This document shows, piece by piece, positions 1-7,779 of a DNA stretch of 13,099 nucleotides (positions are counted from its first letter, which is position 1; every line of letters starts with the position of its first letter). The stretch spans positions 1 through 13,099 of the forward strand of contig RCSS01000093.1 of NCBI GenBank assembly GCA_004000155.1. The letters run 5' to 3'. The position numbers and the translations under genes were made by a program. Origin of the DNA: Tubulinosema ratisbonensis. Taxonomy: Eukaryota > Microsporidia > Tubulinosematidae. Below the pieces are notes generated by a model. It made no database searches. It worked only from the letters and a program-made list of their open reading frames with translations, and was not told the DNA's origin.

Positions 1-170
1 GGGAATCAATAGGGTGATCTTTAACGTGTAAAAGGTTTGCAGTATCTTTCGCTGTATCTAGTTATATAGAAACATATTATACCATATATTTCTTAATGAA
101 TAAGTATATAATTCTATCTATAAGGTATAAGAAAAAATCTTCATATGATTTCCTTAAGTTGAACAAAAAA
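1..170 (+). repeat. Dispersed repeat, copy A (left end cut by window edge)
   Basis: Positions 12-77 align without any gap to 7827-7892 (copy B, 49 of 66 identical) and to 12164-12229 (copy C, 41 of 66), counted by eye. The shared core includes AGAA followed by ACATAT or GCACAT. Similarity to copy B continues downstream through AAGGTATA and an AAATCT/AGATCT block to an AACAAAAAA tract near 170. Differences are mostly transitions, as in an old decaying repeat. All three copies lie in the same orientation. The identity is unknown: it could be a SINE-like element, a solo LTR or a fragment of a larger element. It may begin before the window. Confidence 0.7.
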
Positions 171-1251
171 AAGAAAGTTTTATTTTATAAATAGAAAATA
201 ATAATCGGTTTCTTTTGCAAATTACACCCTAAATTTGAAAATATTTTTGCAATCAATAATGTTCAGGGCGAGACTTGTCTATTTCAAGGTTTAAGTATCT
301 CAAAAACAATTATTTATTGAAACAACATATGCTTATTTTTTATTTTAATTTAAAACAATTGTGTCTAAATGACAATGTTAAATAATCTTTTACAATTTCA
401 TATCAACGAGTAACAAATAAAATGTTGTTTTTAATTGCAAATAATTAGTTTTCGTTTTTTAATGATTTTGTAGATAAAAATTGTTAATAGAATTTGTTTA
501 CTAAAGTTATGGAAAAATTTTTAATAAAACATAAGATTTGAGACATTTTTGCAGCGAAAAATGCATAAATTTATACTTAAATATACTTTTCAAGTAAGCT
601 CGTCTCTGATTTAAAATAGTGTTATCAAAAGAGTGTGTAATTTTAATCTATTTTATATATCTATGTTAAAATTTTGTTAATAAAAATTTATCTATCTAAA
701 CACTTGTTAAAAAATATAATCAAGATTATTTAATGCCAAAAGGAAATATCGACCAAATATGTTCAGATTTTTGGGAAATTTTAAAATGCGTGAAAATATG
801 AATTTTAATTTAATGTTTACACATTTAAACATGATAAAATTTCTTGATGGACTTTAAATAAAGAGGATGGTTTGTTTTGTTTTTAAAAAGTTTTATAGTT
901 TCGAGCTACAAAAAGATTTATTAGAAAATACTTATAAAAATCACAAGAAGTAACAAAAAACAGTTTTTCATAGAAGTTCTAAACTATAGTTAGGTTTGTT
1001 TTTAAAAATTATACATGAATAACAGAATAAGATTGAATTAATTGACTAGTGCAAACACTCTCTAGTTTCGATAAACGTTTTTTAAACAAAAAATAGTACA
1101 TTTTTTATTAACGTTCAATATTAAAATATTTTAAAAAGCTTTCTTTTTATCATTGTACAATTTATTTAATTAATAAATTTAAAGGTTTAAAATATTTTTC
1201 AATTAAGGATAAGAACCCGAAAGGTATTAAAAATTCTTTAGTAGGGTTTCC

Positions 1252-1272
1252 GTTACTTATTTTGTAAGTAAC
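1252..1272. repeat. Perfect 8-bp hairpin upstream of the 789-residue gene
   Basis: GTTACTTA and TAAGTAAC form a perfect inverted repeat around a 5-nt TTTTG loop, 130 nt before the start codon at 1403. It stands out in an otherwise A/T-only background, but one short perfect hairpin in a window this size could be chance. The role is unknown. Confidence 0.4.
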
Positions 1273-1352
1273 TTGCTTTAATTATTTATAGTCATTTTTC
1301 AAATTAATCTTATAATAAAATCGAATAATTTAACAAAAAAAGTGCTTAAAAA

Positions 1353-1378
1353 ACATTTTTTATCATGATAAGAAATGT
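1353..1378. promoter_or_regulatory. 26-base near-perfect palindrome before the 789-residue gene
   Basis: The two halves meet at a central TATCATGATA, and 12 of 13 base pairs match, the exception being a possible G-T pair in RNA. The outer arms are ACATTT and AAATGT. It ends 24 nt before the ATG at 1403, where a microsporidian promoter would be expected, because 5' leaders are usually very short. It could be a binding site for a dimeric protein or a hairpin in the transcript. The symmetry is visible directly; the regulatory role is inferred. Confidence 0.4.
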
Positions 1379-1392
1379 AAAATTTTCAAAAT

Positions 1393-1402
1393 AGAATTAC
1401 CC
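1393..1402 (+). promoter_or_regulatory. AGAATTACCC start-site motif
   Basis: This 10-base string touches the ATG at 1403 and recurs exactly at 4007-4016, one base before the ATG at 4018. A C-rich 'CCC-like' signal next to the start codon is an established feature of microsporidian genes and is thought to take part in transcription or start selection. It supports both the 1403 and 4018 starts. The three downstream genes have a weaker ACC or no such motif. Confidence 0.6.
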
Positions 1403-3772
1403 ATGCATCTGATCGTTGTTCTGCTTATATTTGTATTTGGGTCAAAACGAAAAATGTTTAAGAAAGAAAAACCTTTAACAATTGCAAAGAAACAAAAAAT
1501 TAAGCTGGCTGACGCAATGGGAAATAGCTATTCTGCAAATTTCGAAGTGGAACGAACTAATTTCTACACAAAGGAAACAAAAGCTGAAAATAAGGAAAAA
1601 GATATTCTTTTATCAGATGATGGCCAAGATTTACGAAAAATGGATGAAAAAATAATAGCCGGTTCTTTTAGTACAGAAACTAAACAGAATAAACAATGTA
1701 AAAACAGAACAAACTTTTCTAGCGAAGTAAATAAAAAGAAGGGGTTATGTTTTTATCAAGAATTATATAAACTAATCAATGAAAAAAAGAAAAGTAAAAA
1801 TAGTTCGATGGTTTCATATGATCCTGAAGAATCCGATACAACCATTGATCAATCATTAGAAGAAATCGATGATTTAATATTCAGTAATCAGAGAATAGAA
1901 CAAGAAGTCTTGATTAAAGAAGAAAATTTATTTTCTGAAGCCTCTTATTTTGATGTTGCTGAAACTTTACATAATCAAGAACATATAGCTACAAATTTTC
2001 AACCGGGAACGCAAGAAATTTCGGTTAACAAAAATATAGATCCTTTAACATTCATAAATTTAGGATCGAACTCCCAAGATCAAACACAAACTGCTGAGGA
2101 AAATTGTCCTTTGATTAGTAGTCTAAACAACAAAGATAAGATCAAACCAAACATTAATTTAAATTCATCAGAATTTCATTGGGCTCCAAGCTTTTTAGAA
2201 GAAAACTTAAGTAATGATGAGACATCAAATATTGACTGGAATCAAGAGTTGTTACCGGACCTAAATTTATTAAACAATGATTCAGAAGATGAAAAAATAT
2301 TGTCTGTTGTCCCAACCCAAGCTTTAGAACCCCCTGCGAACCTTCGCTCAACAGAAAAAACTATTGAAATTTCAGAAAAAAAGTCTCCAGTAAAAAAACA
2401 CACAGTTATTTTTCGAAAGAAGATTTTACCCTCTCGAGTATCCTCATTATCTACATCAAAAAAACCTTTGATGATACTAGATCCTAAAAATCTTAAATAT
2501 ATTACAGAAAATATAGATCAGGAGTTTTTCTATAAAATGTTTATAAACAATACACGGTTGTTTACATTTGAAAAGGAATGTTTCTTCCAGGTACCTGATG
2601 AAAAAAAGTATTTTTTGGGAAATAACGTTATAAGGAAGATTAGTTTATTTGAAAAAAGATCATTATTTAGATTTAGAATATACTATGAACGAATACAAGG
2701 TATATTCTCTATTTCAAATAATGAATTAAATAACATAGACCGTGATGTAAGGACACAGGTAAATTTTTTAGAATTTTTGGATAACTATATTTTGGATACT
2801 TCATTTAAAGAACTAAAATTATTAGATTTGGAAAAAGAAAGTAGGTATAACTCAAATTTTGTTTTTGTAAATGGGCACAAAATAAGTTTAAATTGTTTGC
2901 TTAAAAATTTTAAAGAGTATTTAAAAAATCAATTAGAAGAATACAGACAACTTTTTCTTACAACAAGCAAACAATATAGGCTTCCATTTATAAAATTAAT
3001 TGACCGTTTTACAAAAGAAAAAAAGATTGAATTTATGACTAAAGTTTTGGAAAAACATTTTGCCGAAGACACATTATTGTTTATAACAAAATTATTTCCC
3101 GAAATAAATTTAATCTTAGATAAACTTAAAAAAAAAGATGTCAACATTAACAAAACTAAAATTTGCTTTTTTATCTTTGGATTTATCATTTTAAAATCAG
3201 AATTATTAAAGCATGGTTTTATAAAAGAAATACAAAGTAAAAAGAATAATCCAAATTTTATTTTTTGTGAATCAAAGGTAATTTCAAAATACATTTTAAA
3301 TATAAGAACATTGATATATTTTTTAAAATGCTCTGTATTTTGTAAAAGAACATGCAGCATTATAAAAAACTCTTTGCTAATATTGTTTTTATATTATCTA
3401 CGCGCCACTTGCCCGGATATACTTTCACACTATAAAATTTATGAATTCTATTATGATGATTACAATTTTTCTGACGACTTATTAAAAAATATAGGACATG
3501 ATAAATTCATAAAAGACCCCAATACTGGTTTTATGGCATATGTATTTTACTTAGAAGAAGTTATAAACATATCAGCAAATGAGTTTTTTGAAAAAATAAA
3601 ATATCATCTTTACAATCGTTATTTTAGATTGAAAAAAATTACTCTTAAATCAATTGAACACTGGTCTGCGAAAGATGAACGGGATCTTAGAAAATGGGAA
3701 AATGATTATTTAGATGAATATAACAATAAAATCAAAAGTGTAATCTGTTTAAAAACGCTTTCTAAAGAATAG
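1403..3772 (+). CDS. Uncharacterised 789-residue protein
   Basis: I do not recognise this protein. The start is chosen because AGAATTACCC abuts the ATG; an in-frame ATG at codon 18 is the alternative. With the longer start the protein opens with a short hydrophobic run (LIVVLLIFVF) followed by basic residues (GSKRKMFKKEK), which could be a short signal peptide or anchor, although its length is marginal. Residues about 18-345 are low in complexity, rich in Ser, Asn, Glu, Asp and Lys, and probably disordered. From about 353 to the end the sequence looks folded, with many aromatic and leucine-rich segments. Two strongly hydrophobic stretches start near residues 582 (ICFFIFGFIIL) and 653 (IIKNSLLILFLYYL); these may be buried helices or membrane segments. 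The gene is isolated: about 1.2 kb of non-coding DNA precedes it and 245 nt separate it from the next gene. A lineage-specific microsporidian family is likely. The frame is open throughout, so it is probably a real gene. Confidence 0.85.
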   Translation: MHLIVVLLIFVFGSKRKMFKKEKPLTIAKKQKIKLADAMGNSYSANFEVERTNFYTKETKAENKEKDILLSDDGQDLRKMDEKIIAGSFSTETKQNKQCKNRTNFSSEVNKKKGLCFYQELYKLINEKKKSKNSSMVSYDPEESDTTIDQSLEEIDDLIFSNQRIEQEVLIKEENLFSEASYFDVAETLHNQEHIATNFQPGTQEISVNKNIDPLTFINLGSNSQDQTQTAEENCPLISSLNNKDKIKPNINLNSSEFHWAPSFLEENLSNDETSNIDWNQELLPDLNLLNNDSEDEKILSVVPTQALEPPANLRSTEKTIEISEKKSPVKKHTVIFRKKILPSRVSSLSTSKKPLMILDPKNLKYITENIDQEFFYKMFINNTRLFTFEKECFFQVPDEKKYFLGNNVIRKISLFEKRSLFRFRIYYERIQGIFSISNNELNNIDRDVRTQVNFLEFLDNYILDTSFKELKLLDLEKESRYNSNFVFVNGHKISLNCLLKNFKEYLKNQLEEYRQLFLTTSKQYRLPFIKLIDRFTKEKKIEFMTKVLEKHFAEDTLLFITKLFPEINLILDKLKKKDVNINKTKICFFIFGFIILKSELLKHGFIKEIQSKKNNPNFIFCESKVISKYILNIRTLIYFLKCSVFCKRTCSIIKNSLLILFLYYLRATCPDILSHYKIYEFYYDDYNFSDDLLKNIGHDKFIKDPNTGFMAYVFYLEEVINISANEFFEKIKYHLYNRYFRLKKITLKSIEHWSAKDERDLRKWENDYLDEYNNKIKSVICLKTLSKE

Positions 3773-4017
3773 TAGCTTTAATTTTAATATTTAATAAATT
3801 ATTTCTAAATTCATTCTAAAATTAAACCTTTTGTGCATAATATTGTAATATAGTTACACTCCAAATTTAAGTACAACTAAAATGTGATNGAGTAAAAATA
3901 TTCTAATTAAAAATAAATAATAAATTATTCAAATTTTTTACATTAAATCTAATAATAAATTCTTAGATTAATTTAATATAAAACATCAAAATATTTGACA
4001 TTCAAAAGAATTACCCT
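3773..4017. other. Intergenic region with an inverted repeat and one ambiguous base
   Basis: An AT-rich spacer between two + strand genes. Position 3889 is N, so a small sequencing uncertainty lies here, outside any gene. AATCTAA (3946-3952) and TTAGATT (3963-3969) form a perfect 7-bp inverted repeat about 50 nt before the next start codon. No reading frame of interest is visible. Confidence 0.5.
4007..4016 (+). promoter_or_regulatory. AGAATTACCC start-site motif, second occurrence
   Basis: Identical to the motif at 1393-1402, but one T separates it from the ATG at 4018. The bases further upstream (AAAA) are also shared in part. The repeat of a 10-base string at the same spot before two genes suggests a common transcription or initiation signal of the microsporidian CCC-like class. 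Confidence 0.6.
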
Positions 4018-4527
4018 ATGAAAAATAAAAAAGATGATTTTGACAGGATGTTTGATGAATCATACCAAGATTTTATAAATTCACAAAAAAACAATGATGC
4101 AGAACTCTTTTCATTAAATAGCATAGAAATAACAGAGAAAAAGAAAGAAAATGAGTATAAAAACAAAGGCACTATGACTGATACACCTGTTACTAAAATA
4201 ACAGACATCAATAAAATACTTAACATGAATCCTAATTATAAACCTAAACTTACTTTTGAAGAGAAGTATAAGAAATGGGAAGAAGGATGCAATAAAAAAA
4301 AAGAACCAATCAAAAATAATTTAAAAAATAACTTTGAAGAAATAGTTAAAAATATTAGTTTAGAGAAATATCCTGATTTAGCAAAGAATATTTCTTTTAC
4401 TAAAAAATCATTGTTACAATATTTGATAAAAATTTTAGATGCTTTTGTAGAAAAAGATGTCAAAAAAATTAATTATTTTTTAAAATGTTTTATTTTGATA
4501 GTTAAAGAAAGGAATATTAAATTTTAA
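4018..4527 (+). CDS. Uncharacterised 169-residue protein
   Basis: I do not recognise this protein. It is hydrophilic and rich in Lys, Asn and Glu, with no signal peptide or membrane segment. Residues about 1-90 look disordered (acidic start with DRMFDESYQDF, then a KKKENEYKNK stretch). A short aromatic and charged block with FEEKYKKWEEG lies near residues 80-90. The C-terminal part, with SLLQYLIKILDAF and FLKCFILIV, looks like two or three amphipathic helices and may form a small helical domain. The start codon is supported by the AGAATTACCC motif shared with the upstream gene. The shared motif may mean the two genes are co-regulated, but their proteins show no obvious similarity. It is probably a lineage-specific microsporidian gene or one too diverged to identify by eye. 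Confidence 0.8.
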   Translation: MKNKKDDFDRMFDESYQDFINSQKNNDAELFSLNSIEITEKKKENEYKNKGTMTDTPVTKITDINKILNMNPNYKPKLTFEEKYKKWEEGCNKKKEPIKNNLKNNFEEIVKNISLEKYPDLAKNISFTKKSLLQYLIKILDAFVEKDVKKINYFLKCFILIVKERNIKF

Positions 4528-4540
4528 TAAATGTAATAAA

Positions 4541-4558
4541 AAAAATTAATATTTTTTT
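4541..4558 (-). repeat. Inverted copy of the core of the 31-nt repeat
   Basis: These 18 bases are the exact reverse complement of positions 4619-4636 and 4650-4667 in the tandem repeat that follows. A transcript crossing this region could fold into an A/U-only hairpin. It sits 14 nt after the stop codon of the 169-residue gene, so a role in 3'-end formation is possible. In DNA this AT-rich, chance is a serious alternative. Confidence 0.4.
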
Positions 4559-4608
4559 AAATAATTTTTTTTATAATTTATTAGAAAAAAATAATATATT
4601 TTTATATT

Positions 4609-4692
4609 AAATTAAAATAAAAAAATATTAATTTTTAATAAATTAAAATAAAAAAATATTAATTTTTAATAAATTATAAAAATATTAATTTT
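4609..4692 (+). repeat. 31-nt tandem repeat forming the upstream region of the TatD gene
   Basis: Two identical 31-base units (4609-4639 and 4640-4670) are followed by a third, shortened unit (4671-4692) that has lost about 9 bases and ends one base before the ATG. The unit is pure A/T. Because microsporidian promoters lie within a few tens of bases of the start codon, this repeat probably is the promoter region of the TatD gene. It may vary in copy number between strains. Confidence 0.75.
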
Positions 4693-4693
4693 C

Positions 4694-5491
4694 ATGCTAA
4701 TTGACATAGCAGTAAACATAACTGATAAACAATTTGAAAAAGATTACAAAGAAATATTATTAGATTGTAAAAAAGAAAAAATATTACCAATATTCATTGG
4801 CACAGACTTTGACTCTAGCATAAGATCATTAGAATTAGCTAAAGAATACAATACCCTTTGTTATTTAGGTATCCATCCTACAAGTAAAGGCAACTTTAAT
4901 GACTTAATCCCTTTATTTTCGTCTAAAAATGTTTTGGCTGTTGGTGAGTGTGGCTTGGATTATGACAGGTTAAATTTTACTACCAAAGAATATCAAATCA
5001 ATAATTTTATGACACATTTAAAATTTAATGCAGAAAAGTACTTTTTTCATTGCAGAAATGCACACAAAGATTTTATTAAAATGGCAAGAGGAAAGAAAGG
5101 AGTGGTACATTCCTTTACAGGCACACTTGAAGAAATGAATGAGTTAATTCAAAATGATTTTTATATTGGGATTAATGGATGTATTTTTAAAACTGAAGAA
5201 GGAATAGAAGTAGTAAAAAAGATTCCTTTAGAAAAATTGTTAGTAGAAACAGATGCACCTTATTGTAAAATAAGAAAGAGTTCACCTGTTTATGAGTTTA
5301 TAAATTATAAAGAGAATGAAAAGAAATGGTTGAGAAAAAATACACCTTTGACTGTAAAACAAGTTGTAGAGTGTATTTCAAAAATCAAAGAAATAAAATA
5401 TGAAGTATTAGAAAGAATAACAGTAGAAAATACAATTAAATGTTTTGGAGAGAAGGTAGAATTTTTTATGAATGAATTTTTTAAAGAATAA
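4694..5491 (+). CDS. TatD-family metal-dependent hydrolase, TATDN1 type
   Basis: A 265-residue TatD-family protein, a TIM-barrel metal-dependent hydrolase. Relatives are described as 3'-5' exonucleases or DNases acting in DNA repair or in DNA breakdown during cell death. Visible motifs in order: IDIAVNIT at residues 3-10, the eukaryotic TATDN1 form of the first metal site, with N where bacterial TatD has HxH; GIHPT at 59-63; GECGLDYDR at 84-92 (metal-binding E85); HCRNAH at 119-124 (H119); VHSFTG at 138-143 (H139); IGINGC at 158-163; and ETDAPYC at 185-191 (D187). All expected metal ligands for this subfamily seem present, and the length is a little shorter than typical family members. The ATG at 4694 puts the first motif at residue 3, as expected, so the start is secure. 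It lacks the C-rich start motif of the two upstream genes. It is followed 53 nt later by the next + strand gene. The family assignment is firm; the substrate is inferred. Confidence 0.95.
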   Translation: MLIDIAVNITDKQFEKDYKEILLDCKKEKILPIFIGTDFDSSIRSLELAKEYNTLCYLGIHPTSKGNFNDLIPLFSSKNVLAVGECGLDYDRLNFTTKEYQINNFMTHLKFNAEKYFFHCRNAHKDFIKMARGKKGVVHSFTGTLEEMNELIQNDFYIGINGCIFKTEEGIEVVKKIPLEKLLVETDAPYCKIRKSSPVYEFINYKENEKKWLRKNTPLTVKQVVECISKIKEIKYEVLERITVENTIKCFGEKVEFFMNEFFKE

Positions 5492-5544
5492 AATAAATTT
5501 TTTTAAAAAAATAAAAAATAAAAAAAATATTTTTTACCATAAAA

Positions 5545-6930
5545 ATGGAAGAAATAAAAAAAATAATTAAATACATAAACTCAGAGAAAATAGATAAAGA
5601 AGATTACTACACTTTAAAAGACTTCTTATCAAACTTAGAATCAAAATACCTAACAAACAATCTATACACAATATTTAGCCATTTAGAAAAAGAAGATAAT
5701 GAAGAAATAAGGATTATGCAAAATAACCAAACAGTTTTTAGCATAAAACAAAGTGACACTCATAAAATTAACTTAAAGGAAAATGAATTTAGAAGCAATT
5801 TAATATCTGAAAAAGAGTTTTTAAACGAATTAAAAAATAAAATAAAGCATAAAGTAAATGAAAGAAGTGTGGAAATAACCGAAGAAATCAGTGTATGTGA
5901 ATTTAATGATTTAAACACCTTTTCAGGTAATGTTATTAAGATGAATTACACTAATAATATTATACATTGTTTATACTGTTATATACATTTTGTTTTCAGT
6001 AACTGTATAAAAGAGGATGAGGTGTTCATTTTAAATGGTGATCATACTTTGTTAGGCAAAATTGTATATAATTTTTCTTTACTTGACATTGACAGTTTGT
6101 TACAAAATTTTATTCAGCAAAACAAATTTTTGTATCTTAAAGAAAATTTTAACAAATTTTTTTATTCTGAAAAAAATCTAACAAAGTTAAATGAAATTTT
6201 GGAACTAAGATACTTCTTAGCAAAAGAAAATAATTGTTCATTAGATTTAGTCATGACAGATTTACAAATATTAACCTTGTTAGAAAAGAAAGACATTCTT
6301 TCCTTAGATAGAATTTCTTCTGTTGTACGAGGTAATTTTGCAGATTTTTCATTTTTGTTTAAAAACGAAGTCAAAGAATGTAAGATAGAAAAGGCGGAAA
6401 CGCCTTTGGTTGTAAATAATTTTAGTAAATCAAGCAATCTTTCAGAAAAACAAGAAGATGTTAACAAATTAACTTTTAGTAATAAAAAAATTAAAAAAAG
6501 AAAAGAAAAATCTCTGAGTAAAGCTGAAACAGTAAGAAAAAAACAAAAAGAAGGAAATAAGAAAAAAATAGCAAAAAAAAATGAAGAATTTAATAAAAAT
6601 AGCAAAATAAATAAAAATAAAGATTCATTAACAAAGAATAAAAGTAAACTTGATGACGTAAAAAAAGAATCAAACAAAACTAAACTGAATAATAAAAGTA
6701 AAGACAGCAAATTAAATAAAAGTAAAGAAATAAAATTGCATGAAAAAAGTTTTAAAGAAATTCTAGAAAGCAATAAAAAAAGAAAAATAAATGGTAAAAT
6801 TACATTACCAATAAATGATCAGAAAGAGAAAAAAGACTTATCAAATAAAAAAATAAATGAAGAAGATGAAAAAAATATTAAAGAAATTAAAAAAAAAGTA
6901 AAAAAAATTAATTTAAAAAATAAAAAATAA
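5545..6930 (+). CDS. Uncharacterised 461-residue protein with a lysine-rich tail
   Basis: I do not recognise this protein. Residues 1 to about 290 look folded and mostly helical: an acidic and lysine-rich start (KKIIKYINSEKIDKEDYY), then a central hydrophobic part with Cys and Tyr (HCLYCYIHFVFSNC, near residues 140-155) and leucine-rich helices (DLQILTLLEKKDIL, near 240). From about residue 312 to the end it is a low-complexity tail dominated by Lys, with Asn, Ser and Glu and many KKxK clusters. Such tails are common in nucleolar, ribosome-biogenesis and chromatin proteins and would serve as nuclear targeting or RNA-binding segments, but this is only suggestive. The ATG lies after TTTTTACCAT, and no earlier in-frame start is needed. 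It sits between the TatD gene and BUD32 (28 nt gap) on the same strand. There is no signal peptide or clear membrane span. Confidence 0.85.
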   Translation: MEEIKKIIKYINSEKIDKEDYYTLKDFLSNLESKYLTNNLYTIFSHLEKEDNEEIRIMQNNQTVFSIKQSDTHKINLKENEFRSNLISEKEFLNELKNKIKHKVNERSVEITEEISVCEFNDLNTFSGNVIKMNYTNNIIHCLYCYIHFVFSNCIKEDEVFILNGDHTLLGKIVYNFSLLDIDSLLQNFIQQNKFLYLKENFNKFFYSEKNLTKLNEILELRYFLAKENNCSLDLVMTDLQILTLLEKKDILSLDRISSVVRGNFADFSFLFKNEVKECKIEKAETPLVVNNFSKSSNLSEKQEDVNKLTFSNKKIKKRKEKSLSKAETVRKKQKEGNKKKIAKKNEEFNKNSKINKNKDSLTKNKSKLDDVKKESNKTKLNNKSKDSKLNKSKEIKLHEKSFKEILESNKKRKINGKITLPINDQKEKKDLSNKKINEEDEKNIKEIKKKVKKINLKNKK

Positions 6931-6958
6931 TTAATTCTTAATTTTAAATTTTTTAACC

Positions 6959-7564
6959 ATGGAAGGAATTAATTTAATTGCACAGGGCGCTGAAGCTAAA
7001 ATTTATGAGTACAATGATATGATTTTAAAGTACAGGCTTAAGAAAGAGTACAGACACCCTGAATTGGATACAGAACTTATAAAATTAAGAACAAGAGCCG
7101 AGAAAAAAATCTTACAAAAACTTAGTGAGTCAGGCTTACCTGTTCCAAAAGTAAAAAAAATACCTGAGGAATTGTTAAAAGATCCTTTTTCTAATTTTAA
7201 TACCATTTGTATGCAAAAAATAATTGGTATACCTCTTAAAAAAGCAAATTTAACTTACAATTTAATTTATGAATTAGGTATACTTGTAAGAAAAATTCAT
7301 GACATGAACATTGTGCATGGTGATTTAACAACCAATAATTTTATTCTAGCAGATAAAATTTATGTAATTGATTTTGGATTAGCATTTCATTCAATGAAAG
7401 ATGAAGACAAAGCAGTTGATTTATATGTGCTAGAAAAGGCTTTTGGTTGTTATCATGGTGATTTTACTGGTTTTTATGAAGGGTATAAGGAAAGTAGTGT
7501 TATTGATAAATTGAAAGAGGTACGAAAGAGGGGTAGAAAAAGAGAGCTTTGTTCTTTTGGTTGA
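6959..7564 (+). CDS. BUD32: BUD32/PRPK, atypical protein kinase of the KEOPS complex
   Basis: A 201-residue minimal kinase lacking most of the C-lobe, the usual size for Bud32. In the KEOPS complex it supports Kae1 in making the t6A modification at position 37 of ANN-decoding tRNAs; in other eukaryotes it also affects telomeres and transcription. Features: IAQGAEAKIY at residues 7-16 (glycine-poor P-loop typical of the family); K24 in ILKYRLKKEYRHP, the likely ATP-binding lysine with the diagnostic KKEYRHPxLD block; E48 in RAEKK; the catalytic loop HGDLTTNN at 120-127 (D122, N127); IDFG at 137-140 (D138); DKAVDLYVLEKAF at 150-162; and a basic VRKRGRKR near the C-terminus. The usual end just after RGRKR is extended by ELCSFG. 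The start is clear: ACC precedes ATGG at 6959, and the first motif follows at residue 7. No other KEOPS subunit is in the window. Confidence 0.97.
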   Translation: MEGINLIAQGAEAKIYEYNDMILKYRLKKEYRHPELDTELIKLRTRAEKKILQKLSESGLPVPKVKKIPEELLKDPFSNFNTICMQKIIGIPLKKANLTYNLIYELGILVRKIHDMNIVHGDLTTNNFILADKIYVIDFGLAFHSMKDEDKAVDLYVLEKAFGCYHGDFTGFYEGYKESSVIDKLKEVRKRGRKRELCSFG

Positions 7565-7779
7565 TTAATTAAATTTGATGTTTGGTTAATTATTTGAAGT
7601 ATTAAATTAATTATTAAAAAATATAAACAAAAAGTTTTTTTTGCATGAAGTTTTTAAATGGAAATCAACAAAAAGATTATAATTTTGATTCACTTTGCTC
7701 GATTTTATCTTTCATGATTTTTTTAATTTAAATAAGTTAAATATTTAAGTTACATAGTTGCAGATCTTTTTCCTGTAAC
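7565..7779. other. Spacer after BUD32
   Basis: AT-rich DNA with stops in all frames and no recognisable feature. It marks the change from the gene block to the region of decayed mobile elements. Confidence 0.5.

Larger units (their letters stand above)
171..1402. other. Gene-free stretch upstream of the first gene
   Basis: About 1.2 kb with stops in all frames and no protein resemblance that I can see. It may contain old transposon debris too decayed to read. The two structured spots are the hairpin at 1252-1272 and the palindrome at 1353-1378, both close to the downstream gene. No tRNA-like fold or box elements were found. Confidence 0.6.

Noticed and set aside
900..915. TTTCGAG string resembling a tRNA T-loop
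   Set aside because: No matching acceptor, D or anticodon arms can be built around it.
2929..3360. 143-codon minus-strand frame, and others at 2154-2351, 4011-4226, 4236-4463, 6162-6773 and 7003-7206
   Set aside because: All lie inside real + strand genes in antisense. Their low-complexity Phe/Leu/Ser-rich products reflect the A-rich coding strand.
1454..3772. Start of the 789-residue gene at its second in-frame ATG (codon 18)
   Set aside because: The C-rich start motif touches the ATG at 1403. The later start has no such signal, although it cannot be excluded.
4528..4692. CRISPR-like or centromere-like array from the AT repeats
   Set aside because: Only two full units and one partial unit, with no spacers; it is a simple tandem repeat.
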